Assembly (NCBI RefSeq): GCF_023897065.1 | Contig: NZ_JAMHIV010000027.1 | Coordinates: 62,001 to 126,000, forward strand | Reading direction: 5' to 3' | Length of the DNA stretch: 64,000 nucleotides | DNA from: Crossiella sp. SN42 | GTDB taxonomy: Bacteria; Actinomycetota; Actinomycetes; Mycobacteriales; Pseudonocardiaceae | Shown: piece by piece, positions 43,586 to 52,426 of the stretch | Layout: each line of letters begins with the position of its first letter | Numbering within the stretch: position 1 is the stretch's first letter | Notes under the pieces: model-generated | Told to the model about the DNA's origin: nothing | Database searches by the model: none | What the model saw: only the letters and a program-made list of their open reading frames with translations | Program-made: the position numbers and the translations under genes

Positions 43586-44143
43586 TCACTTCCCGGCCGG
43601 CGCCGAGGTGGCGTCCAGCTCGTCGAGGAAGCGGTCGACGGTGCCGCGGCGGCGGGACTCGTCCTCAAGGGACTCGCCCACCACGCGACCGGCCAGGTCG
43701 ACCGCGATCCGGCCCAGGTCACCGCGGAGCTCCGCGACGATCTGCGCCCGCTGCGCGGCGAGCGCGGCCTGGCCCTGAGCCACGATGCGCGCGGACTCGG
43801 CCTGAGCCTGCTCCCGCATCTCGGCGACGATCTGCTGCCCTTCGGCACGCGCGTCGTCCCGGATCCGGGCCGCTTCCGCGCGGGCGTCGGCCAGCTGCGC
43901 CCGGTACTGCTGCAGCGCTTCCTCTGCCTTCGCCTGGGCCTGCTCGGCCCTGGCGATACCGCCCTCGATCGCCTCGGTGCGAGCCGCGTACGCCTTCTCG
44001 AACTGCGGGAAGACGTACTTGTTCAGCACGAAGAGGACGACGCCGAAGGCGATCAGGCCGAGGATGATCTCGCCGATGGGCAAGCCGAGCGGGCTCAGCT
44101 CACCCCCGGCGGCCAGCACGGTGGCTGCCGAAACCTCAGTCAT
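43586..44143 (-). CDS. atpF: ATP synthase b subunit
   Basis: A 185-residue F0 b subunit. One N-terminal membrane span ([26 protein letters not shown]) is followed by a long, charged coiled-coil helix rich in Ala, Glu, Gln and Arg ([20 protein letters not shown] onward) that forms the stator stalk. GGAG lies 8 bases before the ATG at 44143. Confidence 0.95.
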   Translation of the reverse strand: MTEVSAATVLAAGGELSPLGLPIGEIILGLIAFGVVLFVLNKYVFPQFEKAYAARTEAIEGGIARAEQAQAKAEEALQQYRAQLADARAEAARIRDDARAEGQQIVAEMREQAQAESARIVAQGQAALAAQRAQIVAELRGDLGRIAVDLAGRVVGESLEDESRRRGTVDRFLDELDATSAPAGK

Positions 44144-44173
44144 CACGACTCCTACGGATCAGCTGGGCGTTGG

Positions 44174-44443
<270 letters not shown>

Positions 44444-44483
44444 TTACTTGCCGCACCGAGTGCGGAAGATCTTGCTGGGCGAC

Positions 44484-45284
44484 TCAGTGCTCGTCGGCGA
44501 GAGCACTCTGGATGTAGAAGGCGGCCAGGACCGTGAAGACGTAGGCCTGGAGACCCGCCACCATCAGCTCGAAGAAGGTCATGATGATCAACATGCCCGC
44601 GGACAGCGGCGCCACCAGAGTGACCAGGCTGGCCTGGTCGATCATGTAGAGCGTCGCGGTACCGAAGATCGTCAGGATCAGGTGACCGGCGAAGGTGTTC
44701 GCGAAGAGCCGGACCGCCAGGGTGAACGGGCGGATCAGGAAGTTGGACGCGAACTCGATCGTCATCACCAGCGGCAGCACCGCGACCGGGACGCCCGGCG
44801 GGATGGTCATCAGCTTGAAGTAGCCGACGAAGCCGTGCTTGCGGATACCGACCACGTTGTAGATGACGTAGACGATGCCGGCCAGCACGACCGGGATGGC
44901 GAAGTGGCTGGTCACCGGGAACTGGGCCAGCGGCACGATGCCGAAGAGGTTGAGCACCAGGATGAAGATGAACAGGGAGGCCAGGAACGGCGCCCAGCGC
45001 AGCCCGTCCCGCTTGCCCATCATCTCCACGGCGATGGAGTTGCGCACGAAGCCGTAGAGGCTCTCACCCAGGAACTGCAGCTTGCTCGGCACGACCTTGG
45101 CGTTGCGCGAGGTCCAGATCATGAACGCAATGATCAGCACCACGCCCAGGCCGAGCAGCGTCATCGCCTTGACCGACGCGATCCACGAGCCATCGCCGAT
45201 CTTGTCGAAGAAGAAGGCGTGTTCGACGGTCGGCGGCTTGTACTTGTCGCCCTCGCCGGTCGCGGCCAGCAACATCTGGCTCAC
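44484..45284 (-). CDS. atpB: ATP synthase a subunit
   Basis: A 266-residue F0 a subunit with about six membrane spans. The essential Arg of the proton channel is in PFTLAVRLFANTFAGHL, and SLFIFILVLNLFGIVPL and MIIMTFFELMVAGLQAYVFTVLAAFYI-like segments (LIIMTFFELMV) are conserved. Its GTG start overlaps the TGA of the upstream small gene (GTGA). Confidence 0.95.
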   Translation of the reverse strand: MSQMLLAATGEGDKYKPPTVEHAFFFDKIGDGSWIASVKAMTLLGLGVVLIIAFMIWTSRNAKVVPSKLQFLGESLYGFVRNSIAVEMMGKRDGLRWAPFLASLFIFILVLNLFGIVPLAQFPVTSHFAIPVVLAGIVYVIYNVVGIRKHGFVGYFKLMTIPPGVPVAVLPLVMTIEFASNFLIRPFTLAVRLFANTFAGHLILTIFGTATLYMIDQASLVTLVAPLSAGMLIIMTFFELMVAGLQAYVFTVLAAFYIQSALADEH

Positions 45285-45619
45285 CCTTTGTCCTCCGTGT
45301 CGTCAGTCCTACTAGGCGGCACGTCAGCCTTGGGGGAACCGGGAAGGTCGCCCTGGCGGCCGTACTTCATCATGATCAGGTAGATCGACCCGGCGAAGCC
45401 CAGGAGGACACCGACCGGAGTCAGGAACCTGGTGCCGAACAGCTGGTCGAATGCCCATCCGACGCCGCCCCAGAAGATGAGACCGGCGAACAGGACGGAG
45501 ATCACGGACCATGCTTGGCCGACTCCCGCGTGACCGGCTGGGGATCTATCCTCATCGGTCGAAGGCACCATATCAGGCGATTGCGGGCCGCCCGGACGGG
45601 GGTTTTCGGTGTTGTTCAT
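45281..45619 (-). CDS. AtpZ/AtpI-like small membrane protein
   Basis: A 112-residue protein with two membrane segments (WSVISVLFAGLIFWGGVGWAF and TPVGVLLGFAGSIYLIMMKYG), the AtpZ-type pattern found ahead of atpB. AtpZ/AtpI proteins assist c-ring assembly or Mg2+ supply. Both ends are polar and probably disordered. Its start overlaps the upstream gene stop as TAATG, and its stop overlaps the atpB start. Confidence 0.8.
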   Translation of the reverse strand: MNNTENPRPGGPQSPDMVPSTDEDRSPAGHAGVGQAWSVISVLFAGLIFWGGVGWAFDQLFGTRFLTPVGVLLGFAGSIYLIMMKYGRQGDLPGSPKADVPPSRTDDTEDKG

Positions 45620-46062
45620 TACTTACCGGAGCCAGGTCGCACGCCGCCGAGCCCCGGTCGCATCCGCACCACGGTGATCGTCATCGAGACGCACCAGCCG
45701 AGCACGGCGGCGACCACGCCCGCGCCGATCCACATGGGCGGCAGACCGGCCGCACGCAGCAGGAACAGCGTGCCGAGCACCGCGAGCAGCCGGAAGATGT
45801 AGGAGCCGAGACCGACCGCGAGGACCATCTCGGGCATGTGCCGGGCGACCCGGGAGACCACCCAGGCCCCGGAGAAGAAGAACAGGACCGTGATCAGCGC
45901 GCCGACCACCGGGGACAGCGCCGCCAGCGGTCCGGCGGCGAACCAGCCCACCACGGCGACCGCGACGGCGAGCGCCCCGACGACCAGGATCGTCGGCCTC
46001 GTCTTCGGTTCCACCCAGTTGACCTGGACCTCTTCGCTCACGGGCACCAGTGTGTCAGCCAC
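45619..46062 (-). CDS. AtpI-like membrane protein, first gene of the atp operon
   Basis: A 147-residue protein with about four membrane segments (TILVVGALAVAVAVVGWFAA, LSPVVGALITVLFFFSGAWVV, MVLAVGLGSYIFRLLAVLGTLFLL and MWIGAGVVAAVLGWCVSMTI). It matches the position and character of AtpI-type proteins at the head of bacterial atp operons. The GTG at 46062 is chosen because AGGGCGG lies 6 bases ahead; a GTG at 46041 is the alternative. Confidence 0.75.
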   Translation of the reverse strand: MADTLVPVSEEVQVNWVEPKTRPTILVVGALAVAVAVVGWFAAGPLAALSPVVGALITVLFFFSGAWVVSRVARHMPEMVLAVGLGSYIFRLLAVLGTLFLLRAAGLPPMWIGAGVVAAVLGWCVSMTITVVRMRPGLGGVRPGSGK

Positions 46063-46254
46063 GTTAAGCCGCCCTAACAGGGGGGTTGACCTGACGCCGG
46101 AACAGGCGTATCTAGACGATCTTGCCCGATCCCGCCCGGAGCCATCCCGGTCGAATTCGCCGGCATTCCCGACGTACCGGACATTTGCCCGCGCCAGACC
46201 GCGGCGCGCAATACCGCCGCGCATTTCCCAGGCTGCCGAAAAAAATCACCCAAA

Positions 46255-46274
46255 GGAATTCATCAGTGAATTCC
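46255..46274. promoter_or_regulatory. Inverted repeat 1 upstream of the atp operon
   Basis: GGAATTCA and TGAATTCC flank the 4-base spacer TCAG: a perfect 8-bp inverted repeat, about 195 bases before the first atp-operon gene. Confidence 0.5.
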
Positions 46275-46454
46275 CGGCCGGACCGCCGGCCGCCGCGAAC
46301 CGGGACCGCCGCCCCCGGCACAGGTCCGGCTCGTGTGCGCGCTCGCGCAGGGGCACGCCCGGCCGCGCCCGCGAGCCCGCCGCCGCGGCGTCCCGGCCGC
46401 CATACCGCACCGCGCAATGGCGGCCTCAAGCCCCGTCCCCAGCGCGGGAAAAGC

Positions 46455-46483
46455 GGAAATCACGATGTCGGACAGTGATTTCC
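46455..46483. promoter_or_regulatory. Inverted repeat 2 upstream of the atp operon
   Basis: GGAAATCAC and GTGATTTCC flank an 11-base spacer: a perfect 9-bp inverted repeat, about 47 bases after the stop of the WecA-like gene. It could be an operator or an mRNA hairpin; there is no T-run. Confidence 0.5.
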
Positions 46484-46529
46484 ACGGCCAGACTCACCAC
46501 TCTTCCGAATGAATGTGACCAGCCGATGA

Positions 46530-47675
46530 TCACCGCGCGCGACGGGCGTCCCGCAGCCTCGGCACCGCGGAGGCGAGCAGGGCGAGCAGCAGTCCGATGC
46601 TCACGCCCCAGACCACCGTGGAGATGTCGAACAGGCTCAGCGAGACCGCGCCGAAGGCCAGCACGGCGGCCCACAAGTAGATCAACAGCACCGCCCGCCG
46701 GTGCGAGTGGCCGATCTCCAGCAGCCGGTGGTGCAGGTGCATCTTGTCCGCCGAGAACGGGCTGCGCCCGGCCCGCGTCCGGCGGATCACCGCCATCACC
46801 AGGTCCAGCAGCGGCACGAACAGCACCGCGGCCACCACGACCAGCGGGGACAGCATCGCGATCAGGTCGGAGGCCTTGTAGGCGCTGTAGTCCATCTTGC
46901 CGGAGGCGGTGGTGCTGGCCGCGGCCAGCATCAGGCCGATCAGCATCGACCCGGAGTCGCCCATGAAGATCCGGGACGGGTTGAAGTTGTGCGGCAGGAA
47001 GCCGAGGCAGGCCCCGGCCAGCACCGCGCCGATCAGCGCCGGTGAGTAGACCTGCACGTCCCCGTTGCGCTCGACCAGCAACCCGATGGAGAAGGCGCAG
47101 GTGGCCGCGGCCGCGATCATGCCGATGCCGGCGGCCAGGCCGTCCAGCCCGTCCACGAAGTTCATCGCGTTGATCATCGTCACGGACAGGAACACGGTCA
47201 GCAGCGCGCCCTGGTCCGGCCCCAGCGAGAGCACCCCGCCGCCGTTGGCCTCCCACGGCACCCAGAAGTAGAACCAGGAGACGCCGAAGAGCACCAGCAG
47301 CCCGGAAGCGGTGATCTGTCCGGCCAGCTTGGTCAGCGAGTCCAGCTCGAACCGGTCATCCAGCGCGCCGACCAGCACGATCACCCCACCGGCCACCACC
47401 ACCGCGACGATGTCGGAGGAGTAGTCGAAGGCCCGGCGCAGCGCGGGCAGGTGCAGCGCGAGCAGCATCCCGGCCAGCACCCCGCCGTACATGGCCACCC
47501 CGCCCATCCTGGGCATGGGTTTGGCGTGCACGTCGCGTTGCCTCGGGTAGGCCACCGCGCCGACCTTGCGGGCCAGCAGCCGGACGAGCCCGGTGAGCAG
47601 GAAGGTCACCGCGGCGGTGACCAGGCAGACGAGCAGGTACTCCCGGACGGGGAGTCCGGCTGCGATGGCAGGCAT
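46530..47675 (-). CDS. WecA/MraY-family undecaprenyl-phosphate GlcNAc-1-phosphate transferase
   Basis: A 381-residue polytopic membrane enzyme with about 11 spans. Hallmarks are RQRDVHAKPMPRMGGVAMY, MINAMNFVDGLDGLAAGIGM (catalytic Asp region), FNPSRIFMGDSGSMLIG, and the His motif SADKMHLHHRLLEIGHSHRR. It should transfer GlcNAc-1-P (or a similar sugar phosphate) from UDP-sugar to decaprenyl/undecaprenyl phosphate, starting wall polymer or arabinogalactan-type linker synthesis. The order sua5-wecA-atp is typical of actinobacteria. GTG 47684 is an alternative start. Confidence 0.9.
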   Translation of the reverse strand: MPAIAAGLPVREYLLVCLVTAAVTFLLTGLVRLLARKVGAVAYPRQRDVHAKPMPRMGGVAMYGGVLAGMLLALHLPALRRAFDYSSDIVAVVVAGGVIVLVGALDDRFELDSLTKLAGQITASGLLVLFGVSWFYFWVPWEANGGGVLSLGPDQGALLTVFLSVTMINAMNFVDGLDGLAAGIGMIAAAATCAFSIGLLVERNGDVQVYSPALIGAVLAGACLGFLPHNFNPSRIFMGDSGSMLIGLMLAAASTTASGKMDYSAYKASDLIAMLSPLVVVAAVLFVPLLDLVMAVIRRTRAGRSPFSADKMHLHHRLLEIGHSHRRAVLLIYLWAAVLAFGAVSLSLFDISTVVWGVSIGLLLALLASAVPRLRDARRAR

Positions 47676-48037
47676 CGGGCCCACTTCGGAGACAAACCTC
47701 GCGGATCGGGAGCGCGGTGGGGACGACCTTCGGGGAGATGATCTTCCCAGCCGAGCGACGGTGGCGTGCGGGGTGGCTGGCTGCGCTCCAACGTTACCCG
47801 CCCGAGATGCGACGGCCGGAGCTAGGGCAAGCGTAGGGGCAGGGCCGGTCGGCACCTGAACAGGGGACGCGGGAGGGGCGCGTCCGGTTGCACGGGCGGC
47901 CGGGGCGGAGCGGCCAGCGGTGCCCGGCGGCGGGTGGCGGGGGTGACAGCGGCGCGCGGGGCAAGCGGCAGTCCGCGTGGCGGGGAACACGCCCTGCCGC
48001 CTCACAACCGATCACCCGCACGCGCGTCTCAACCCAT
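47676..48037. other. Divergent intergenic region, nothing recognised
   Basis: A 362-base stretch between the divergent WecA-like and polysaccharide deacetylase genes. It must contain both promoters, but I see no convincing -35/-10 pair, strong inverted repeat or small gene. Confidence 0.5.
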
Positions 48038-48844
48038 GTGAGGGACGCACGATGGAGAACTCTGCTCGCCCTGGGTATCGCCGCGGCCGCCCTGGTCGCC
48101 TGCGGCACCCCCGACCAGGTGGAGCAGCCGCCCCCGTCCGCGAGCTCCCCGACCTCCGGCGCACCCGACCCGGCCGCTCGCCCGCTGCCGCCCATCCCGC
48201 CGCCCCGCCCCGGCGAGCCCCAGCTGGTCCGCAAGGGTCCCGCCGACGCCGGGAACCGGTTCGCGCTCACCATCGACGATGGGACCTGCAAGGAGTGCGT
48301 CGCCGGGTACGTGGCGCTGGCGGAGCGGGGGCTGCACCTGACCTTCTGTCCCAACGGGCAGTACCACGCCAACTGGGAGCCGTTCGCCGACCGCATCCGC
48401 AAGCTGGAGCAGGCAGGCACCGTGCAGCTGTGCAACCACACCTACAGCCATCCCAACCTGCTCAAGCTCTCCGACGAGGAGATCGGCCGGGAGATCGAGC
48501 GCAACGAGGCCTGGATCGAGAAGACCTTCGGGGTGACCGCGCGGCCCTGGCTGCGGCCGCCCTTCGGCAACCGGGACGCCAGGGTGGACCGGGTCGCGGC
48601 CAAGCACGGGTACACCCGGATGGTGCTGTGGAACGGGTCCTTCGGCGACTCCGGCAAGCTCGCGCCCGAGGTGCTCTACGGCGAGGTCGAGAAGTGGCTC
48701 AAGCCCGGCTCGGTCATCCTGGCGCACGCCAACTACCCGACCGCGGTGCACGAGTTCGGCCGGATCCAGGCGCTGATCGAGCAGCGCGGGCTCCAGCCGG
48801 TGACGCTGGACGAGCTGTTCGGAACTTCGCGGGCTACCGGCTAG
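48038..48844 (+). CDS. Polysaccharide deacetylase lipoprotein
   Basis: A 268-residue NodB-domain protein with a lipoprotein signal (LLALGIAAAALVACGTPD) and a Pro-rich linker (PPPSASSPTSG and RPLPPIPPPRPGEP). The NodB motifs are FALTIDDGTCKECVAGYVA (metal/base Asp), LCNHTYSHPNL (metal His pair) and RPPFGNRD. It should deacetylate a cell-wall polysaccharide or peptidoglycan at the outer face. The GTG start lacks a good ribosome-binding site. Its TAG overlaps the TAG of the convergent cyclase gene within the four bases CTAG. Confidence 0.87.
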   Translation: MRDARWRTLLALGIAAAALVACGTPDQVEQPPPSASSPTSGAPDPAARPLPPIPPPRPGEPQLVRKGPADAGNRFALTIDDGTCKECVAGYVALAERGLHLTFCPNGQYHANWEPFADRIRKLEQAGTVQLCNHTYSHPNLLKLSDEEIGREIERNEAWIEKTFGVTARPWLRPPFGNRDARVDRVAAKHGYTRMVLWNGSFGDSGKLAPEVLYGEVEKWLKPGSVILAHANYPTAVHEFGRIQALIEQRGLQPVTLDELFGTSRATG

Positions 48845-49488
48845 TCCGGGATCACCGCTACCGCGCGCACCGGCAGGGTGGCCATCCCGGCCACCGGGGC
48901 GGGCAGGGCGGTGAACCGGGCGCCGCGGGGCGGGAGGGCGGCCAGGCCGGTGAGGTGCTCGATGATCGGGATGCCCGCGCCCAGCAGGCCGTGGTGGGCC
49001 GGGCGGGCCGGGTCGGTGTTGTCGTCGATGTTGAGCGAGTCGATGCCGACCAGGGCCGGGTCGGCGGCGATCAGGCCGGCCACCAGGTCGGCGGTCAGGA
49101 ACGGGTGGCCGACGAAGTAGTCCTCGCTGCCCCAGTGCCGGGACCAGCCGGTGTGGATCAGCACCGCGCAGTCGGAGAGGTCGCCCGCGTCGCGGAGCAG
49201 GTCCGGGCCGATGCCGCCGGTGGCGTCCAGCACCACCGCCGGCACGTCGACCACCCTGGTCAGCGGCAGGCCGGCCAGGTCGTAGCCGTCCGGGTGGAAG
49301 TGCGCCGGGGTGTCCAGGTAGGTGCCGGTGTTGCCGACCAGCTCGAGCCGGTCGATGCGGAAGCTGACGCCGGGGGCCATCCGGGCGGCGGTCTCGGCGT
49401 AGCTGACCTCGGTGCTGATCCGCGGCGCGGCCATGCCGGGGTAGGTGCGCAGGCCGTCGGTGATCCGGTGGCTCAGGTCGATGATCAC
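48841..49488 (-). CDS. Cyclase family protein (kynurenine formamidase-like)
   Basis: A 215-residue cyclase-fold metal hydrolase. It opens VIIDLSHRITDGLRTYPG and carries the metal-binding motif TGTYLDTPAHFHPDG (HxGTHxDxPxH family, with NTGTYLDTPAHF here), plus VLIHTGWSRHWGSEDYF and IGIDSLNID-like VGIDSLNIDDN. The second position of the usual HTGTH is replaced (GNTGTYLD), so metal binding may differ. The GTG overlaps the sua5 TGA, so it is translated with sua5. The substrate is unknown. Confidence 0.85.
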   Translation of the reverse strand: MIIDLSHRITDGLRTYPGMAAPRISTEVSYAETAARMAPGVSFRIDRLELVGNTGTYLDTPAHFHPDGYDLAGLPLTRVVDVPAVVLDATGGIGPDLLRDAGDLSDCAVLIHTGWSRHWGSEDYFVGHPFLTADLVAGLIAADPALVGIDSLNIDDNTDPARPAHHGLLGAGIPIIEHLTGLAALPPRGARFTALPAPVAGMATLPVRAVAVIPD

Positions 49489-50135
49489 TGGGCCAGCTGG
49501 ACGTCGAAGCCCAGCACCTGGCTGATCTCGGCGAGCTTGACCGCGCCCTCGCGCAGCACCACCGGGTCCGAGCCGGTGAGGTCGACGATGGTGGAGGCCA
49601 CCGCGTGCTCGCACGGGCCGCCGTCGAGGTAGATCGGCACCAGCTCGCCCAGCTGGTCCCTGGCCTCGGTGACGGTGGTGGCGGGCAGTTGCCCCGACCG
49701 GTTGGCGCTGGAGACCGCCATCGGGCCGACCTCGCGCAGCAGCTCGATGGCCACCGGGTGCAGCGGCATCCGCAGCATCACCGTGCCCCTGGTGTCGCCG
49801 AGGTCCCAGGCCAGCGAGGAGGCGTGCGGCAGCACGATGGACAGCCCGCCCGGCCAGAACGCCTCGATCAGCGACCGCGCCTGGTGCGGCACGGAGAGCA
49901 CCAGGCCGTCGATGGTGGTCCAGCTGCCGACCAGCACCGGGACCGGCATGTCCCGGCCCCGGCCCTTGGCGTCCAGCAGCGACTGCACGGCATTGGCGTC
50001 GAAGGCGTCGCAGCCGATGCCGTAGAGGGTGTCGGTCGGCAGGACCACGAGCTGGCCGGCGCGCAACGCGCCGGCCGCGGCGGCCAGCCCGGCCTCGCGG
50101 GACTCCGCTTGGCCACAGTCGTAGACGGTGCTCAC
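49485..50135 (-). CDS. L-threonylcarbamoyladenylate synthase
   Basis: A 216-residue Sua5/YwlC/TsaC-type enzyme, which makes threonylcarbamoyl-AMP for the t6A modification of tRNA. Visible motifs are LVVLPTDTLYGIGCDAFD, LLDAKGRGRDMPVPVLV (KxR motif) and GPMAVSSANRSGQLP (SxxN). The length corresponds to the single TsaC domain without the Sua5 C-terminal domain. It is usually downstream of prmC in actinobacteria; here an acyltransferase gene lies between. Confidence 0.93.
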   Translation of the reverse strand: MSTVYDCGQAESREAGLAAAAGALRAGQLVVLPTDTLYGIGCDAFDANAVQSLLDAKGRGRDMPVPVLVGSWTTIDGLVLSVPHQARSLIEAFWPGGLSIVLPHASSLAWDLGDTRGTVMLRMPLHPVAIELLREVGPMAVSSANRSGQLPATTVTEARDQLGELVPIYLDGGPCEHAVASTIVDLTGSDPVVLREGAVKLAEISQVLGFDVQLAQ

Positions 50136-50145
50136 ACCGTGCAGC

Positions 50146-51252
50146 CTACGAGACCGGGGTCAGCGCCGGACGCTGCTCCTCCGGTTCGGCCTTCGGCTTG
50201 CCCGCGATCACCCGCCGGCCCAGGTTGATCATCGGCACCTCGACCGTGCGGTAGAGCACCGCGGCCAGCGCCAGCGCGACCACGGTCACCGCGGTGGCCA
50301 GCCAGCTGCCCTCCAGGCCGAACCCGAGGCTGACGACGATGCTGGCCGCGAGGGACTGCACCAGGTACAGCGAGTACGAGCGCTCGCCGATGTAGGCCAT
50401 CGGGCGGCAGGACAGCAGCTTCTGCACTGGACCCGGCGCGACCACCGCGGGCAGCAGCAGGGCGATGGCCAGCGGGTAGAAGGAGAGCACCCAGACGAAG
50501 CCGGGGATGCCGGCCTGGCCGTTGAGCGCGTCGCCGAGCGGCTTGAGGAAGCTGTGCAGCACGACGACCGCGATGGCCATGCCGATGGCGGCCGCCGGGT
50601 GGGTCAGCGGCTGCAGGAACCGGTAGCCGCTCTTGTGGTGCATCAGCAGCGCCACCACGCAGCCCAGCAGGATCGAGACGTAGTGCGCGGGCCAGCCGGA
50701 GGCCAGCGGGGCGATGGTGAACGGGGTGGCCACCACCGCGAGCGCGATCAGCAGGCCGGTGATGCCCAGTCGCTTGCGCAGGCTGAACGCGCCGAAGGCG
50801 AAGGCCAGCAGCGGCCACAGCAGGTAGAACTTCTGCTCGATGCCCAGCGACCAGGAGTGGCCGTACGGGGTGCCGCCGGCGAACTCGTTGAAGAAGGTCA
50901 GGTACAGCGGCATCTCGGGGCCGAGGTTGGAGCTGGCGTAGGTGCCCGTGGCCAGGGCGCAGATCGCGGTGACCGCCAGGACCAGGAAGTACACCGGCAG
51001 GATGCGGAAGGCCCGGCGCAGGTAGAACGCCTTGAGCGCGACCTTGCCGGTGCGGCTCTCCTCACGCAGCATCAAGGTGGTGATCAGGTAGCCGGAGAGC
51101 ACGAAGAACACCTGCACCCCGATCCAGCCCTGCAACCGGTCCGGACCGCCGTAGTGGAAGAAGACGACCATCAGCGCGGCGATGGCGCGGAGCCCGTCCA
51201 GGCCGTCGAAACGGCGCATGGCCAGGTACTCGGAGTGGGCTAGTGACCTCAT
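50146..51252 (-). CDS. Acyltransferase 3 family membrane protein
   Basis: A 368-residue protein with about ten membrane segments. It has the acyltransferase-3 opening FDGLDGLRAIAALMVVFFHYGG (catalytic His), VQVFFVLSGYLITTLML, FYLRRAFRILPVYFLVL, and the HSWSLGIEQKFYLLWP signature. Such enzymes O-acylate surface sugars or antibiotics. An in-frame ATG at 51219 just before MRRFDGLDGL is an alternative start. The gene is inserted between prmC and sua5 and has its own upstream region with a strong hairpin. Confidence 0.88.
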   Translation of the reverse strand: MRSLAHSEYLAMRRFDGLDGLRAIAALMVVFFHYGGPDRLQGWIGVQVFFVLSGYLITTLMLREESRTGKVALKAFYLRRAFRILPVYFLVLAVTAICALATGTYASSNLGPEMPLYLTFFNEFAGGTPYGHSWSLGIEQKFYLLWPLLAFAFGAFSLRKRLGITGLLIALAVVATPFTIAPLASGWPAHYVSILLGCVVALLMHHKSGYRFLQPLTHPAAAIGMAIAVVVLHSFLKPLGDALNGQAGIPGFVWVLSFYPLAIALLLPAVVAPGPVQKLLSCRPMAYIGERSYSLYLVQSLAASIVVSLGFGLEGSWLATAVTVVALALAAVLYRTVEVPMINLGRRVIAGKPKAEPEEQRPALTPVS

Positions 51253-51257
51253 GCGTG

Positions 51258-51290
51258 CTTGCTCCCGAAGTTGGCGCGTTCGTGAGCAAG
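51258..51290. promoter_or_regulatory. Hairpin ahead of the acyltransferase gene
   Basis: CTTGCTCCCGAA (51258-51269) pairs with TTCGTGAGCAAG (51279-51290) with one mismatch, an 11-of-12 bp stem and a 9-base loop, ending 6 bases before the ATG at 51252. It could be an operator, or an mRNA hairpin that hides the ribosome-binding site of that start. Confidence 0.5.
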
Positions 51291-51391
51291 TTGCCGGAAC
51301 GGGCTACCGGGTTGCAAAAATCGGACACTTAGTGGCGTTAATCACGTCCACTTGCCCGCATGCAACACCCCCGAATGGTCTACTTCTGCCC

Positions 51392-52258
51392 TTATTGGGT
51401 GCGTCGGGCAGTGACGAACCTCGGACGGCCGGCCAGGTCCAGGTGCCCGGTGACCTCGGCCAGCACCCTGCGCGTGGACAGCAGCGCCACCGCGGCCTCG
51501 CCGTGGGTGTCGTCGTGCTCCACCGCGAGCCCGCCACCGGGCCGCAGCAGCCGGGCCGCGCAGCGCACCACGTGCCGGATCACCGCCAGCCCCTCGTCCT
51601 CGGCGAAGACCGCCGCGTGCGGGTCGTGCTCGGCCACCTCCGGCGGCACCGGGGTGCCCTCCGGCACGTACGGCGGGTTGCACAGCACCAGGTGGACGGT
51701 GCCGTCCAGCTCGGCCAGCAGGCCGGGATCGGCCACATCGCCCGCGTGCAGCCGCACCCTGGTGTCGCCCCGGTCGGCCTGGGCGTCGGCGTTGCGCCGG
51801 GCCCAGGTCAGCGCGGCCGGGTCGCGCTCGACCGCGTGCACCGTCGCGTCCGGCCGCTCGTGCGCCACCGCCAGGGCCAGCGCGCCGGAGCCGGTGCACA
51901 GGTCCACCACAACCGGCCTGCTCACCCCGGTCAGCGCGCGCAGGCCCCACTCCAGCAGCAACTCGGTCTCCGGCCGCGGCGTGAACACGCCGGGGCCGAC
52001 GGCCAGCTCCAGCGAGCCCAGCCAGGCCCGGCCGGTCAGGTGCTGCAGCGGCACCCGCTGCGCGCGCCTGCGGACCAGCCGGTGGAAGGCCTCGATCACC
52101 GGCGGGTCGACCAGCGGGATCAGGCCGAGCTTCATCCGGTCCACGCCGAGCACGTGCGCGGCGAGCAGTTCGGCGTCCACCCTCGGGCTGGCCACCCCGG
52201 CCTGGGTCAGGATCCGCTCGGCGTCCATGACCGCGAGGCGCAACGGCTGTCGGTTCAC
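51392..52258 (-). CDS. prmC: Peptide chain release factor N5-glutamine methyltransferase
   Basis: A 288-residue PrmC. An N-terminal helical domain (QPLRLAVMDAERILTQAGVASPRVDAELL) leads to the SAM-binding domain with VVDLCTGSGALALAVA and the substrate motif VLCNPPYVPEGTP (NPPY). It methylates the Gln of the GGQ motif of PrfA and PrfB. It sits downstream of prfA on the same strand, separated by 168 bases. Start is a GTG. Confidence 0.94.
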   Translation of the reverse strand: MNRQPLRLAVMDAERILTQAGVASPRVDAELLAAHVLGVDRMKLGLIPLVDPPVIEAFHRLVRRRAQRVPLQHLTGRAWLGSLELAVGPGVFTPRPETELLLEWGLRALTGVSRPVVVDLCTGSGALALAVAHERPDATVHAVERDPAALTWARRNADAQADRGDTRVRLHAGDVADPGLLAELDGTVHLVLCNPPYVPEGTPVPPEVAEHDPHAAVFAEDEGLAVIRHVVRCAARLLRPGGGLAVEHDDTHGEAAVALLSTRRVLAEVTGHLDLAGRPRFVTARRTQ

Positions 52259-52426
52259 AACGCGCGAGGTTACTGGCTACCGGGTATCACTCGATTGATC
52301 GACGCGTTGCGCCGGTCGGCAGTCAGCTCTCCGGGGAGCCGCTCACTGGCTTCGGCGGCAAGTTCATTCGTTCCGGGGAGGGGCCATCGAACGTGCGTAG
52401 TTCGGCCGCGCGGTGCGCTGGAGGCC

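Larger units (their letters stand above)
46063..46529. other. Leader region of the atp operon with two inverted repeats
   Basis: No gene is supported. The 467 bases separate the WecA-like gene stop from the first atp-operon gene and must hold the atp promoter. A TAGATA -10-like box on the minus strand is present near 46112, without a clear -35. Two strong inverted repeats (46255-46274 and 46455-46483) lie in AT-richer patches. Confidence 0.55.

Noticed and set aside
52259-52275. GTTACTGGCTACCGG, similar to the meaA palindrome
   Set aside because: The palindrome is broken in its centre and the downstream gene is prmC, unrelated to acyl-CoA metabolism.
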